From: Notospermus geniculatus
Lineage: Eukaryota > Nemertea > Pilidiophora > Heteronemertea > Lineidae
DNA: 64,000 nt
Direction of reading: 5' to 3'
NCBI GenBank assembly: GCA_002633025.1
Contig: NMRB01000077.1
Location: 283,213-347,212, forward strand
Under the pieces are notes generated by a model. That model was not told the DNA's origin. It saw only the letters and a list, made by a program, of their open reading frames with translations, and did not search any database. Numbering within the stretch: the stretch's first letter is position 1; each line of letters starts with the position of its first letter. The translations under genes were made by a program, and so were the position numbers. This document shows positions 39,673-49,197 of this stretch, in pieces.

Positions 39673-39929
39673 GAATGGGTTTTGATACGGAGTGGAGAAC
39701 TTTTGACCAGCATGGATTAGGTGTCCCTGCCATTTCAATCTATTTAAAGCCATTCAAATTACAATCCCAGTCAATTTCTTATTGAAAGGAATTACAAGTA
39801 ATTACAAGTAATTACAGGTAGTAATGTTTCAACTACACCACTCTGACAGCCCATGTTGAGGTTAAAATCGCAGGGTACTTATGGACGCCTCGTTTAAACA
39901 CGGGCCATTGAACCATCTTTTTTGAAGAT

Positions 39930-40060
39930 GGGGATTTGGCCTAGTGGTTTAAGGCGTGTGCCCCTGAGTGCTGGCGATTGATGCCATATGCGAGGGTTCG
40001 TGGGTTCGATCCTGGTAGGAAGCAATGTCTTTCACCTTAGAAACCCGATTTCTATTTCAT
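39930..40060 (+). mobile_element. tRNA-derived SINE-like element, family B
   Basis: A-box-like tggcctagtggtttaagg and B-box gtgggttcgatcctggtagg lie about 50 bases apart, as expected of a tRNA-type pol III promoter. They are followed by atgtctttcaccttagaaac. The stem-pairing of a real tRNA is not evident. Confidence 0.7.
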
Positions 40061-40764
40061 ATTATTGAAAGGAATAGTATTGTTCAGGGCTGCTTGTGCA
40101 GTGCTGCCATCTATTGACTATAAACAACCTCTGAACCCACTACTTCAGTGGTGACAGGTAATAATGTTTCAACTGCACCACTCTGACAGAGGTTAAAATC
40201 ATGGCACGTGGCTCTACCCTTGTCACCTAGTCGGATGGAAATCGACCGCATGTGGATGTCTTCATGCCAAGAGTTAAAACTGCCTCACAATGATGCGAGA
40301 CGCCTTGATAGCCAAACGCAGTTCCTTCTGTGATAACTCTGCCGTGATACTAAAAGCATAATCCGTTCACACTAATACGGTTCTCCCCCGTCAAAGATGT
40401 AACACAACTCGTCATAAAGCTTTACGCGTCAAAGTAGGGAGTGTTTCATCTCTACGGCCGCATGGATGATCTTAACTCATTCAGGTCAATTTCAGATGGA
40501 ATTAGGCTCAAAGGTCTTACGCCACTAACGGAGTTTGAGGTTGTAACACAAGTGGAAGAGTTAGATCTACAAAAAAATTGATGCCTGTGAAATCTGGGTT
40601 ACAAGAATGGGGACCGCATGTGGTGGAAATGGACCTTACTTTCTGTGTATCTGTCCAGTTCGGGAGATCAAAACATTATGTTAAATATAAGCATGCACTT
40701 GAAGAAATTGACATCCATGTATTTTGGTGAAAAAGTCACCTTACCAAAATATCTTGGGCAGGAA

Positions 40765-41020
40765 GAGGCACAATTGGGTGAAGTGTCTTGCTCAAGGACA
40801 CTTGGAAACGTGCGTCGTTCTCCAATGTGTTGAACCAGTGGCTGTCAGTTGTGAGGTGGTAACTGGCATAGTTTGCTTAAAACTGTTTCCACGCCAGTGA
40901 TATATTTCTCCCCCTAGTAATCATATCCCATGCAGGAAGAGGCATGATAGAGTTAAGTGTCTTGCCCAAGGACACTTGTAGACAGGTGTGTTCTCCCCGC
41001 AGCTGAACCCATCGCCGTCA
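40765..41020. mobile_element. Two tandem SINE-body fragments
   Basis: aagtgtcttgctcaaggaca at about 40780 and aagtgtcttgcccaaggaca at about 40955 each follow ggaagaggca and precede a ctgtcagttgtgag-type end. Two diverged copies of one body. Confidence 0.55.
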
Positions 41021-41504
41021 GTTGTGAGTTCTGTTTCTACTGTACCACTATTCACGAAGTTCTGTACGTGGAACACAGAATGAATTTATTCAAATCCAAA
41101 TTGTTCATTCCGTCTGAGAAGCTATTAGTCTCAACTCCCGAATGAATTAAGCTTGATGGAGTTGATATCAAAATCCCTGTTTAACTTTATTTGATGTGAA
41201 AATTACATCAGTTTGATTTTAAAATTGCGTTTTATACACACTGAGTGTGTTGACTGCTTATCACCCGGTGACAATGGCGGCGATATTTTAATGGGAACTT
41301 TGCCCGGTAATGAAAATCTGGGTTGCTAGGCGACTGAGAAGATGAGTGAAATTGACAAGGGCCGTATGTGTCAGAAGAAATGTTTGGAGGCGGACAATTT
41401 TTGGGTTATAATCTATTGGTTTATTTTAAGATACATGATGATAAAAGGCCCGCCTAGACGCTATGACCCTTTAGTTACCATTTGAGGTTTTTCGTCTCCT
41501 TTGT

Positions 41505-41695
41505 AGAGGTGTCCTCCTGGCAGAGGTGTCTGCTAAGGGAGGTTCCACTGTACTTCAAAAAAATAGCCATAAAATGCTGTCCCTAATTCAGAGGTGTTCT
41601 GATCATAGAGGTCAGAATGAATTGATATGGGACAAAAAGTGGCATCCTATGGAGAGGTGTTTTGGTGACGGTGTATGCAGTTAGGGAGATTTCAT
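41505..41695. repeat. gaggtgtcc dispersed repeat, copy 4
   Basis: tagaggtgtcctcctggcag, taagggaggttccactgtac and cagaggtgttctgatcatag. Best-preserved ends of the family. Confidence 0.6.
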
Positions 41696-41952
41696 TGCCA
41701 TCTTTTTGAAGTTTGCCCATCAACGCCACTGTGACAAACCCTGGGCCACAACCTTGAAACCTAAAGAACTAAACCCTGACCTTGGCGAATGTTCTATCCC
41801 TATATGGTATTGACAAGTTGATATCCATAATTTCACAAGCCAGTGTTTATCTAGACAAACCATCTTTCTGTCATGAGCACAAGAATGATGGACAGGCAGT
41901 GGTCTGACAGCTGCTGCCACCTGTCAGATAGCAGCAGAACTAGAGATCTGGG

Positions 41953-42065
41953 CCCATATTCATAAAACCTTGCTGGCTTAGTTGGCTGCTAGTTGTGTAC
42001 ATTGGCCTGTACAAACTAGGCACTTTAGCAGGCAACTGAGCCTGGCAAGGTTTTATGAATATGGG
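41953..42065. mobile_element. MITE with CCCATATTCATAAAACCTTG ends
   Basis: Left cccatattcataaaaccttg and its complement caaggttttatgaatatggg at the right end. 113 bp. It lies 120 bp beyond the exostosin stop codon, so it may fall within that gene's 3' UTR. Confidence 0.85.
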
Positions 42066-42185
42066 GTCTGAATTGTAGGATTCAGTGCACACCAGCAGTG
42101 TCTCAGCAAGAAAGTTCCCTGTTCAGTGTGTGAATGTATTTCCATTGCTCATGGAGTTTGCTTTAAATATACTCAAACAAGGTTC

Positions 42186-44394
42186 TCACGATTTCAATTT
42201 AAAATGTTTCCGTACCTCCTCTAGAATTGGCACCATGGCGTCTTTCTGTTCTCCGTTATTTAAAGGGAAACTGTACTGAAATTTTGGCGCTACTTCAATC
42301 AAGCGATTCCGTAATCGCTCAATGTCCCGATCTGAATATCGTGCTCGTAGGAGCTTGGCGTAGTTTGGGTTCTGTTGATCCAGCAAAGATAGGGAGACCG
42401 AGAATTTGCTATAGTTTAGACTCGTTGCGTATGGATATGGGACTTTACCAGATTCCTGGTCAAAAATAACCGGGATACAGCCGGCAAGGATGCTGTCGTA
42501 TATTGATTTGCGGGTCGGAGAATCGCCGGGCGGTTGGAGGCAAAATATGGAATGTTGCATCCATTGGATGGTGGTATTGCGATGGTCCGTGCCACACTCG
42601 TTCGTAATCAACCAGACAGATTGGATAGAAATTTTGGATGTATGACTTTGTTCATTTCCTCTCCCTGTTTTTTGCTCTGCATTAGATGGTTTTGCTCGGC
42701 TTGATTTTAAATCGGCCATGAAGTCCTCATAGGACCGTTGAGTCCGGTTTAAAAATTGAGGCATTACTTTTTTTTCTCTGATCGGGTTCGACTGTCTTTC
42801 TCCTGCTGCCAACAACAGGAAGACATCACGATCCTTCTGGAGAAAATCCTTCCGTGTCAAATGAAAATCGTTCCCTCTCCTTGAAAGCCCATTCGGGTGG
42901 TAGTGAGCATACGACGGATATGGCACTGGAATGACCTTAGCCTTTCGATTGTGAAACCAGAAGGGGAGCGGCCTGATTTCTTTTTCAATCACTAGGTGGA
43001 GTAACTTGTGGCTCTCGTTGTGCTTGAGATATGGCCAGTGTTCGCCGCCGCATTCTCGTTGAATTCTTCCTAAGGCAGTAAGATGTGGCCTGCCGTTTCG
43101 AAAGTATGACGATTTCCTGAGATATGTGAAGAAATCGTTGACAAACCCAATCGTCACGGTCTTATTGCGAAAACAATGTGTCAGTGGTATGCCATAAACT
43201 GGTGCGTAAAATACATCAGCAGCCGCTGGGTTCAAAGTTCGGTAAGGACTTGCCAACATTTTATGGTGGATGATGACCTCAAGTGAAAACTGGTGTGTGT
43301 CTTGAAGGTACATGATGCTGTCTTGATGCATCATTTTGCCATGGCCACAATTACGAAAATCCATGCAGTGTGAATGATGTGAGTGCTGGATACAATTTAA
43401 TGCATCTTTTGTAAACTTTGCCGGCATGTCGTAGACGTAGATTTTAAATGGTGTTTTCTGTGTTGTGTTGGCACGATCGTCCAAAACCTGACATCCCTTG
43501 CTTACCATACCAGGAGGCCTAGTTGTATTCATGTGGTCCCTAGAACCAGTTCCACTTTTTTCGTCAATATGTACGTCACCCCTAGATTCAGCTCTACTCA
43601 TTTTGTCAATGTGCACATCACCCCTTGGCCCAGTTGTTCTCTTTTGGTCAAAGGGTACACCACTCCTAGAAGAACCAGTTGTTCTCTTTTGGTCAAAGGG
43701 TACACCACCCCTAGGCCCAGTTGTTCTCTTTTGGTCAAAGCCCACACCATCCCTAGGCCCAGCTGTACTCATTTTGTCAAAGCGCACATCACCTTTTGGC
43801 TGAGTTGTTCTCTTTTGGTCAAAGGGTACACCACTCCTAGGCCCAGCCTTTCTCTTTTGGTCAAAGGATACACCACCCCTAGGCCCAGTTGTTCTCTTTT
43901 GGCCAAAGCCCACACCACCCCTAGGCCCAGCTGTACTCATTTTGTCAAAGCGCTCATCACCTTTTGGCTGAGTTGTTCTCTTTTGGTCAAATTGCACCTT
44001 TTTGGATTCATGTGAGACCAAATGATCCACACTTACGGCTTCCAATGTCCGCCCCTTTCTGTGGCTTGTACGGGTGTCCAGATCATTTTGAGTCATATGC
44101 CTAGAGATGACATTTGTACTGGTAATCTTCAATCTATTCATGAGAGTCAATTCCTTCTTGTTTTGGGTTTCTTCGATCCGTTTGGTTGTCCGAATCTCAT
44201 GGGAATCCTTTGTTATTGTGACAGCATTGTGATCAGAAAACCCAACACTTGCATCGCGGTCGATATAGCCGAATTTCTCCCTGCCGATTGTTTGCTCAGC
44301 TTTGGACTTGCCAATCTTTCCATCATTGATCTCAATTATTGAACGGACGACGTTACCAGGTCGGAATGTTTGGTCAGTTTCTTGGAAGACAGAC
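42186..44394 (-). CDS. Exostosin-domain (GT47-like) glycosyltransferase, exon 2 (stem repeats and catalytic domain)
   Basis: Main coding exon, residues 36-770 plus stop. The acceptor is ttcag ahead of 44394 (minus-strand sense), and it joins exon 1 in phase 2 with no break. The total is 771 aa. Residues 36-168 are a polar linker and 169-322 are 14-residue tandem repeats. The exostosin domain runs from about 351 to 742, with KIYVYDMP near the start, DVFYAPVYG, and the family hallmark FCLQPPGDSPTRKSIYDSI followed by AGCIPVIF near the C-terminus. Exostosin-family enzymes act in the Golgi, adding sugars to glycans such as heparan sulfate; the acceptor here is unknown. It carries a single exostosin domain and no C-terminal GT64 domain, unlike EXT1/EXT2, so it is an exostosin-like relative. 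Its open frame casts several antisense ORFs on the + strand. Confidence 0.93.
43536..43997 (-). repeat. 42-bp coding minisatellite in the exostosin stem
   Basis: About eleven in-frame copies of a 14-residue unit, consensus FDQKRTTGPRGGVP with variants such as FDKMSTAGPRGGVG. One unit has 15 residues. A higher-order pattern is visible: the QPKGD.RFDKMSTAGPR.GVG block recurs twice. The repeats are Gly/Pro/Arg/Lys-rich and lie between the membrane anchor and the catalytic domain, so they lengthen the stem. No frame is lost across the array. Confidence 0.93.
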
Positions 44395-44400
44395 CTGAAA

Positions 44401-44560
44401 TGTCAAGGTCAAGATCAAAATCAAGGTCAAGATCAAAATCAAGGACAAGATCAAGATAAGGTCAAAATCAAGATCAAAGTCAAGGTCAAGATCAAGATCA
44501 AAATCAAGGTCAGGGACAAAATCAAGGTCAAGGTCAAAATCAAGGACAAGGTCAATCTGT
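44401..44560 (+). repeat. Hexamer array (AAGGTC/AAGATC/AAAATC) in the exostosin intron
   Basis: About 26 imperfect hexamers of the form caaggt/caagat/caaaat run nearly to the exon-2 splice acceptor of the exostosin gene. They occupy most of its only intron (44395-44614). ORFs on both strands here are repeat artefacts. Confidence 0.9.
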
Positions 44561-44614
44561 TTCCTGTCTCCCATTGAGTACAGGGTGAATTTCAACATTG
44601 AGAGAAAAACCTAC

Positions 44615-44721
44615 CTGGGCCTATTTCTCCATTTTGACTTGTTGAGGTGTAGTTCTGACAGTAAGACGAAAACAGCCATCACGGCAGCCAAAAGTAGGAG
44701 GAGTGAGTATGGTAGCTTCAT
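44615..44721 (-). CDS. Exostosin-domain protein, exon 1 (signal anchor)
   Basis: 107 bp, ATG at 44721 (minus sense), with an in-frame TAA six bases upstream that fixes the start. It encodes MKLPYSLLLLLAAVMAVFVL and a short basic/polar tail: a few cytoplasmic residues and one membrane segment (about residues 5-22), as in Golgi type II glycosyltransferases. The donor is ggcccag|gtaggt. The exon ends in phase 2, matching exon 2 exactly: 107 + 2209 bp = 772 codons including stop. The 220-bp intron between them is almost filled by a hexamer array. Any untranslated exon further upstream is not identified. Confidence 0.85.
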
Positions 44722-45264
44722 GGTTTAAGGACGGTAGAGGTCGAGAAGGGACTTAAACGGTCTTCCGAGTCTTGCATGCTGAAATAAATAGAAAGTCCAT
44801 TGAAGTTGCTTGAGGAAGTAAAAGTTACACTCGGTTCAAAATTCTGCTGCGATTTCGAAGAAAATGCCCACTTGGCAAAACGAATTCCTCTCTCTAAGTC
44901 CTTGCATTAAAGTATTAACCTGGACGGATGCAATGGCTGCTTGCATTACTTACTCATTGCTGCAGCAACAGCTGTAATGGTGGTAGATGTGTAAGCACTG
45001 TGATAGCTCATGACAGGGTGGAAGGCCTGTCGTTCGGTCAATGCATAGATCGACAGCTGCTGGTGGAAATGGCCACAATTGTATTTGTATTGATTTCGGA
45101 AATACGCCACTTCTTGCGATGACAATATTGTTTCAAAAACGTTTACTTTCAGTTGATTCAATTTCATTAGATTGTAATGTATGGAAAGACCATTAGTTCA
45201 CTTGGTACAGTGGTTGAAACCAATGAGATCTCAGACTTCGAGAAGTTGCTGAAATTTTTCTGTT

Positions 45265-45396
45265 TAAAGCTGCGTTTACCAGACATCCGGAATGCGGTAT
45301 AGGGACGCGGAATCCCCGGCGGAAGCGATATGTTGTATGCGAAAATGCATTGCATTTTCCGCTTCCACATTCCGCGTGTCAGCTAAACGTATCTTA
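45265..45396. mobile_element. MITE with TAAAGCTGCGTTTAC-like ends
   Basis: Ends taaagctgcgtttaccagac and the imperfect complement gctaaacgtatctta. Inner arms catccggaatgcgg and ccacattccgcgtg pair. 132 bp. Confidence 0.65.
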
Positions 45397-46194
45397 AGAT
45401 TCTTCGGTGTTTGTCCAAGTCTCATACAAGAAGACGTACAACTTGGGTACTTTGCATTTACGAAATCTAAACACACAATGCAAATGCTTCGGCCCTGTCA
45501 TGCCTGTACCCATACTTGTATTATATTCTGTGAATAAATTACGATAACAATGCAAACAAAAGGCAAAGTCTGGAAGAATCACAGATCCAAGGTTAGCCCT
45601 AAAGCGCCGTCTGTAACGTGGCACCTTCCTACCTCAAATGTGTCCCTAATGTGGTGGTAATGCCTGCCACCAAAGAATTATAATCCAGGATGGGTGGCGT
45701 TACGCTGCGGGCAACGATAAGACGAGGCTGGTAAACTGGTGTTCTCATCATATCATCGTGGAGTTGCCTTAGATGATGTGTTACTCCAATTGTGACTCGT
45801 ATGGATGTATTTGCACCACAGCTATTGTGATGTTTGTATTTGCTTGATGAATGTTCCAATAGCTCATACTATGATTTGTCATTTGCTGAGCATTGGCAGC
45901 TACAATTACATCACAATTTGTCATGTCAGTCATTCAAATACGGTTCCGGGTCAGTCAGTCAGTCAGTCATCCTCAGACTTGGGTCAAATGAATGGGTTAC
46001 AGTTACAACAGAGGACAGCACACCGAAACCGGGTCCTATACAATGGATGACTTTTGTTGGAAATTGATCAGGACCGGGATGTCAGTTTCATTTCAATAGT
46101 TTTAAACACTTGTGACAAATTGAAGGAGTGCGTGGGCAATGGTCCCCAGAAGAGCTGAGCACTGGATGCAACACCGTCAGCTCTACAAACAGTA

Positions 46195-46360
46195 TTGGGT
46201 GATTTTAATGCAAGTCAGAAGAAAACCAAACTACCAAGGGGAACCGGCAGTGTCGAGGGGTTTTCTTCGCTGTCAAGTGAAGAATTGGTCCAAGAGAAAT
46301 TGAACTCCCAACCTCAGTGGTGACAGGTGTGGATGTCATCTCCACTATACCGATACTGCA
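46195..46360 (-). mobile_element. SINE-like element, family C
   Basis: agaaaaccaaactaccaagg leads to attgaactcccaacctcagt and gtggatgtcatctccactat, the order seen at 48075-48240 in more intact form. Confidence 0.5.
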
Positions 46361-47044
46361 ATAGAAATGGCCCAGAAACTTGTACTTTCCAAAGAAGCCA
46401 TACGAAGATTTACATGTAGGAAGCATCATCTTGTATACCTTGATACCAAGCGATCATGTCTCAGGTCTCATCAAAGCATTGTTAACGATTACGGTCGATT
46501 ACAGATAAACCGGCTCCCTTTCCATAACCCTACGGTCAGATGGCCTTTGATGATCTCCGCTGTATCCAGTCCTCAATACTCAGACACACAATACTTCCCC
46601 TCAAGTTGAATGATTACCCATCTAAGACTCCAAGCAAATCGACGACAAACTTTTTTTCGGTTGAAGAGATAACCAACGATACAAAAGACCTCCGTATTGG
46701 TAGCCAAGCCAAGAAATGGTGATTACGAATTCTCCTCCTGATGGCAGACTGCGGTCCATCACTCCGACATTTGTCTTGTTTTTCTGCCTGATCGCGGAAT
46801 CATTGATTGAAATTGTATCAAATCAGTCTGTTACGCATATCGTGTTGTGATTTTTTCCGTTGCCCGGAGATGTTGACCGTCCTTACATCTGTCAGTGTTT
46901 TTCTTCTATTTGATATCAGAAAGACTTGATTTTTTGTGCGTAACATGAAGCAACGTTACCGGTACTCTTTCCTGCCCGGTTGTTTTTACATGGATTAGTT
47001 AACAGTAGTGACGATGACATTGACCTCTGTAGCTTATTGTGTTG

Positions 47045-47130
47045 AACAGCAAGTGATATGAGGTGACCATCATATAATATGAGGTGACCATGTGATATGA
47101 GGTGACCATCATGTGATATGAGGTGACAGT
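47045..47130 (+). repeat. ~21-bp tandem repeat
   Basis: Four copies of gatatgaggtgaccatcatgt with small length changes. Confidence 0.8.
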
Positions 47131-48074
47131 CACTCTGTTTGTCGTAGCCCACATGATATCATAAGTTCATTTCATATTCTTCAAATATGCGAGGCGGTCT
47201 AGGAAAACCCGGCGGATGTCGCATTTGAGGAAAGTGTTAATGGCCTTGGTGAACCCGCACAGTTCAGTAGCTGACATGTACTAAGTAACAGGTAAACAGC
47301 AGCTAGGCCTCGTAGATCAATGCACAGGCAATCTGACAGCCCTTGTTGATCATTCAGCGACATCCGCTGGGTTTCTAAGACCACCAAACACATCATGTGC
47401 ACTAAGTCTAAGAAGAACCATCAGCGAGATTTGTCAAACGTTGGTTATATAAACAGTACCAGTCAAAAGTTTGGCTACATCGAAGAAAATCTGTCTTGTT
47501 TTGAAGTAAACTTTCCTGTCCTCAAGTCATTGCATCAAGTGCACTGAATGTATTGTCCACTATCATGACTACTGCGAAGTATACCGGGCGACTCCATAAA
47601 TAAACTACTTCAACAGGAAATTCTACTCTTACCCCTCAAAGCGATCGTCACATCTTGTCCGTTTTTCAGTTGCCGGCGGCCATGATGGATTCCCGTGAAC
47701 AGAATATCGTGTATGTTTTGTCGTTGTTTCTTTGCGTCTGTAGACTGTACCCTGTGGACTCGCGTGTTGCCAATCAGGCGGATGGACTGCATACATACAT
47801 AATTAACTCTGGAACACAACCAAATGAATTATGCAACAATGACTGATGTGAGATGATTGAGATCGTCATGGTGAATCCTAGTTGGTCGGAAAACATCAAT
47901 GTTGATAGGAAAAGTACATGTTGCGAGCTGTTCTCTGCTGGAAAGCCTGGTACCTAAGTTGGCCAGCGGTCAAGACTTATCATAGGAGAGGAAAGCATTT
48001 AAGAAACTTCTTCAAAAGAGTGCAAGCTTCATTATACTGACTCGTCAAAAAATACATGTGCTTGATATTAAAGA

Positions 48075-48240
48075 TATGTAGGAGGAAACCGGAGCCCCTG
48101 TAGGAAACCTACGTTGTCAGGGAGAGATTGCCTTCTCTAGAACATAAAGCCACATGCACGACCGGGAATCGAACTCGTGACCTCATTGATGGGAGGTGCG
48201 GATGTAGCCACTGCACCACCCTGACAACCCAAGTTATCGG
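48075..48240 (-). mobile_element. tRNA-derived SINE-like element, family C
   Basis: On the minus strand, a head with A-box-like ggtggtgcagtggctac and B-box acgagttcgattcccggtcg is followed by a body ending ggctccggtttcctcctac. It lies 255 bp upstream of FARP exon E2. Confidence 0.65.
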
Positions 48241-48495
48241 ACATGTCATAACAAACTGTTGTTGATGTCTCTAGTGCTGTCGGCAATCTGAAATGATAAT
48301 TGAAATGAAAATTGGTCATAATGTCTCTTTCAGCATTACACAAAACTCGCCCATTTCTGAAGAGAACTTCCGGAAACAGGTGCTGATTCGTTCAATCAGA
48401 AGTGAATGCGGTCATGCTCGTGATGTAAAATGAGCATCCATGAAAATCTACGCTTGGAATATTGCTGATGTTGTGTTGTTATCTTGTCTTTACAG

Positions 48496-48600
48496 CAAAA
48501 GGCCGTCGGTCGACATCTCTACGAGGAAGTTATCAACAAACTGCAGGTTCTGGAGTCGGATTACTTTGACCTGGAATACATCAACTCAGAGGGAATAACA
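48496..48600 (+). CDS. FARP: FARP/CDEP-family FERM protein, coding exon E2
   Basis: 105 bp, phase 0 at both ends, residues 35-69. Acceptor ctttacag|caa, donor aca|gtaagt. It encodes the helix and following segment of the F1 lobe, including the LESDYFDLEY motif typical of FERM proteins (usual form DYFGL). It follows E1 at the same phase-0 junction that I recall for vertebrate FARP1, where the E1-like segment ends in VP before a Q. The open frame continues into the intron for a while, so a naive ORF from 48484 to 49128 overstates this exon and reads the next exons out of frame. FRMD7 is an alternative family assignment because it shares this FERM subtype. The missing RhoGEF exons would decide. 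Confidence 0.9.
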
Positions 48601-48840
48601 GTAAGTATAGGTGGCGCTCATGGCAAGAGAGCGAAGAATCTTTGGGTCAGTGCTTCGGGAGACGGCAGTCATCGTGAATATTCACCTATGCAGTGGAAGA
48701 TATTGGTCATTTGCATCAGGGGCCTCCGAGAGAAACCTGGGCAGTTTGCGTTCACCACTTGCTGTGTGATGTATTACTTGGAGAATGTTGGAGAAGTGCT
48801 GCCACCAACTGGCAATCAAAGTCATCACTTGGATTTACCT

Positions 48841-48858
48841 GTTGTTGTTGTTGTTGTT
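48841..48858 (+). promoter_or_regulatory. (GTT)6 tract before the weak E3a acceptor
   Basis: Six exact GTT units end 25 bases before E3a, in the place where a pyrimidine tract would be expected. The E3a acceptor therefore has a GU-rich, pyrimidine-poor approach, while E3b has a long T tract. GU-rich intronic tracts are bound by CELF/Bruno-type splicing factors in animals; that such a factor acts here is inference. Confidence 0.35.
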
Positions 48859-48883
48859 GCCATAATGTATACTATTATTCCAG

Positions 48884-49005
48884 TGCTGGTTGGACCACGA
48901 CAAACCCATCCTGAAGCAGGTTGGGTCACCGCACGAATTAAACTTCAGGTTCGGCGTCAAATTCTACATCCAGGATCCTGCGCTTCTGGAAGAAGAACTG
49001 ACCAG
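48884..49005 (+). CDS. FARP: FARP/CDEP FERM exon E3a (first of two alternative exons)
   Basis: 122 bp, entering in phase 0 and leaving in phase 2; residues 70-109 plus two bases of Arg110. Acceptor attattccag|tgc, donor ccag|gtatgg. It encodes the end of the F1 lobe and the linker to F2: CWLDHDKPILKQ, then VKFYIQDPALLEEELT. The DKPI..KQ and EEELTR forms match the vertebrate FARP consensus more closely than its partner E3b does, so this may be the ancestral form. The acceptor has a weak pyrimidine tract and sits downstream of a (GTT)6 run. Joined from E2 and into E4 the frame stays open. Joined into E3b, only 70 bp away, the frame shifts and stops after eight codons. Confidence 0.9.
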
Positions 49006-49045
49006 GTATGGTATCGTAGCACTGGAAAAAAGAATTTTAATAAAA

Positions 49046-49052
49046 TATTAAC
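49046..49052 (+). promoter_or_regulatory. Candidate branch point of E3b, close to the E3a donor
   Basis: TATTAAC, one base from the optimal TACTAAC branch sequence, lies 24 bases upstream of E3b. Its branch adenosine (49051) is only about 46 bases from the E3a 5' splice site at 49006. Such short donor-to-branch spacing is known to block splicing between neighbouring exons sterically, as in alpha-tropomyosin. Confidence 0.4.
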
Positions 49053-49075
49053 ATTTTTCAACTATTTTTTTCCAG

Positions 49076-49197
49076 TGTTGGTTGGACCATGCAAAACTGA
49101 TTTTAAAACAGGTCGGCTCACCGCATGAGCTAAATTTTCGGTTTGGCGTCAAATTTTATACGCCAGATCCTGTGCTTTTAGAAGATGAATATACGAG
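49076..49197 (+). CDS. FARP: FARP/CDEP FERM exon E3b (second of two alternative exons)
   Basis: 122 bp, same phases (0 in, 2 out) and same length as E3a. Acceptor ttttttttccag|tgt with a strong T tract, donor acgag|gtaggt. It has 33 of 40 residues identical to E3a. The seven replacements are D75A, P77L, I98T, Q99P, A102V, E106D and L108Y (E3a to E3b, residue numbers in the 262-aa product). Eighteen further codons differ only silently, so the copy is old and its protein sequence has been held by selection. It substitutes for E3a between E2 and E4, giving an isoform with an altered F1 edge and F1-F2 linker. There is no in-frame stop or splice-site damage that would mark it as a relic. Confidence 0.88.

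Larger units (their letters stand above)
15104..42185. other. FARP intron 1, part left of the nested exostosin gene
   Basis: Intron sequence with repeats listed separately and one assembly gap. No open frame here has a recognisable domain. Stretches in which I see nothing specific include 16210-16834, 17526-18149, 19079-19685, 20301-21135, 21346-21865, 22607-23735, 24170-25575, 28601-29950, 30426-31442, 31560-32890, 35310-36460, 37171-38650, 39097-39487 and 41021-41504. Confidence 0.7.
44722..48495. other. FARP intron 1, part right of the exostosin gene
   Basis: Holds the exostosin promoter region somewhere right of 44721 (no TATA or initiator identified), one MITE, two SINE-like fragments and a short tandem repeat. 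I see no exon in the rest. Confidence 0.6.

Noticed and set aside
39937-40030. Possible tRNA gene with A and B boxes
   Set aside because: Acceptor and anticodon stems do not pair convincingly, and the same head is attached to a SINE tail at 24055-24170.
43498-44015. Plus-strand ORFs of 101 and 160 aa
   Set aside because: Antisense shadow of the exostosin stem repeats.
48484-49128. 214-aa continuous plus-strand ORF
   Set aside because: Contains true exon E2 but then reads intron and the E3 exons out of frame; the splice-consistent model is preferred.
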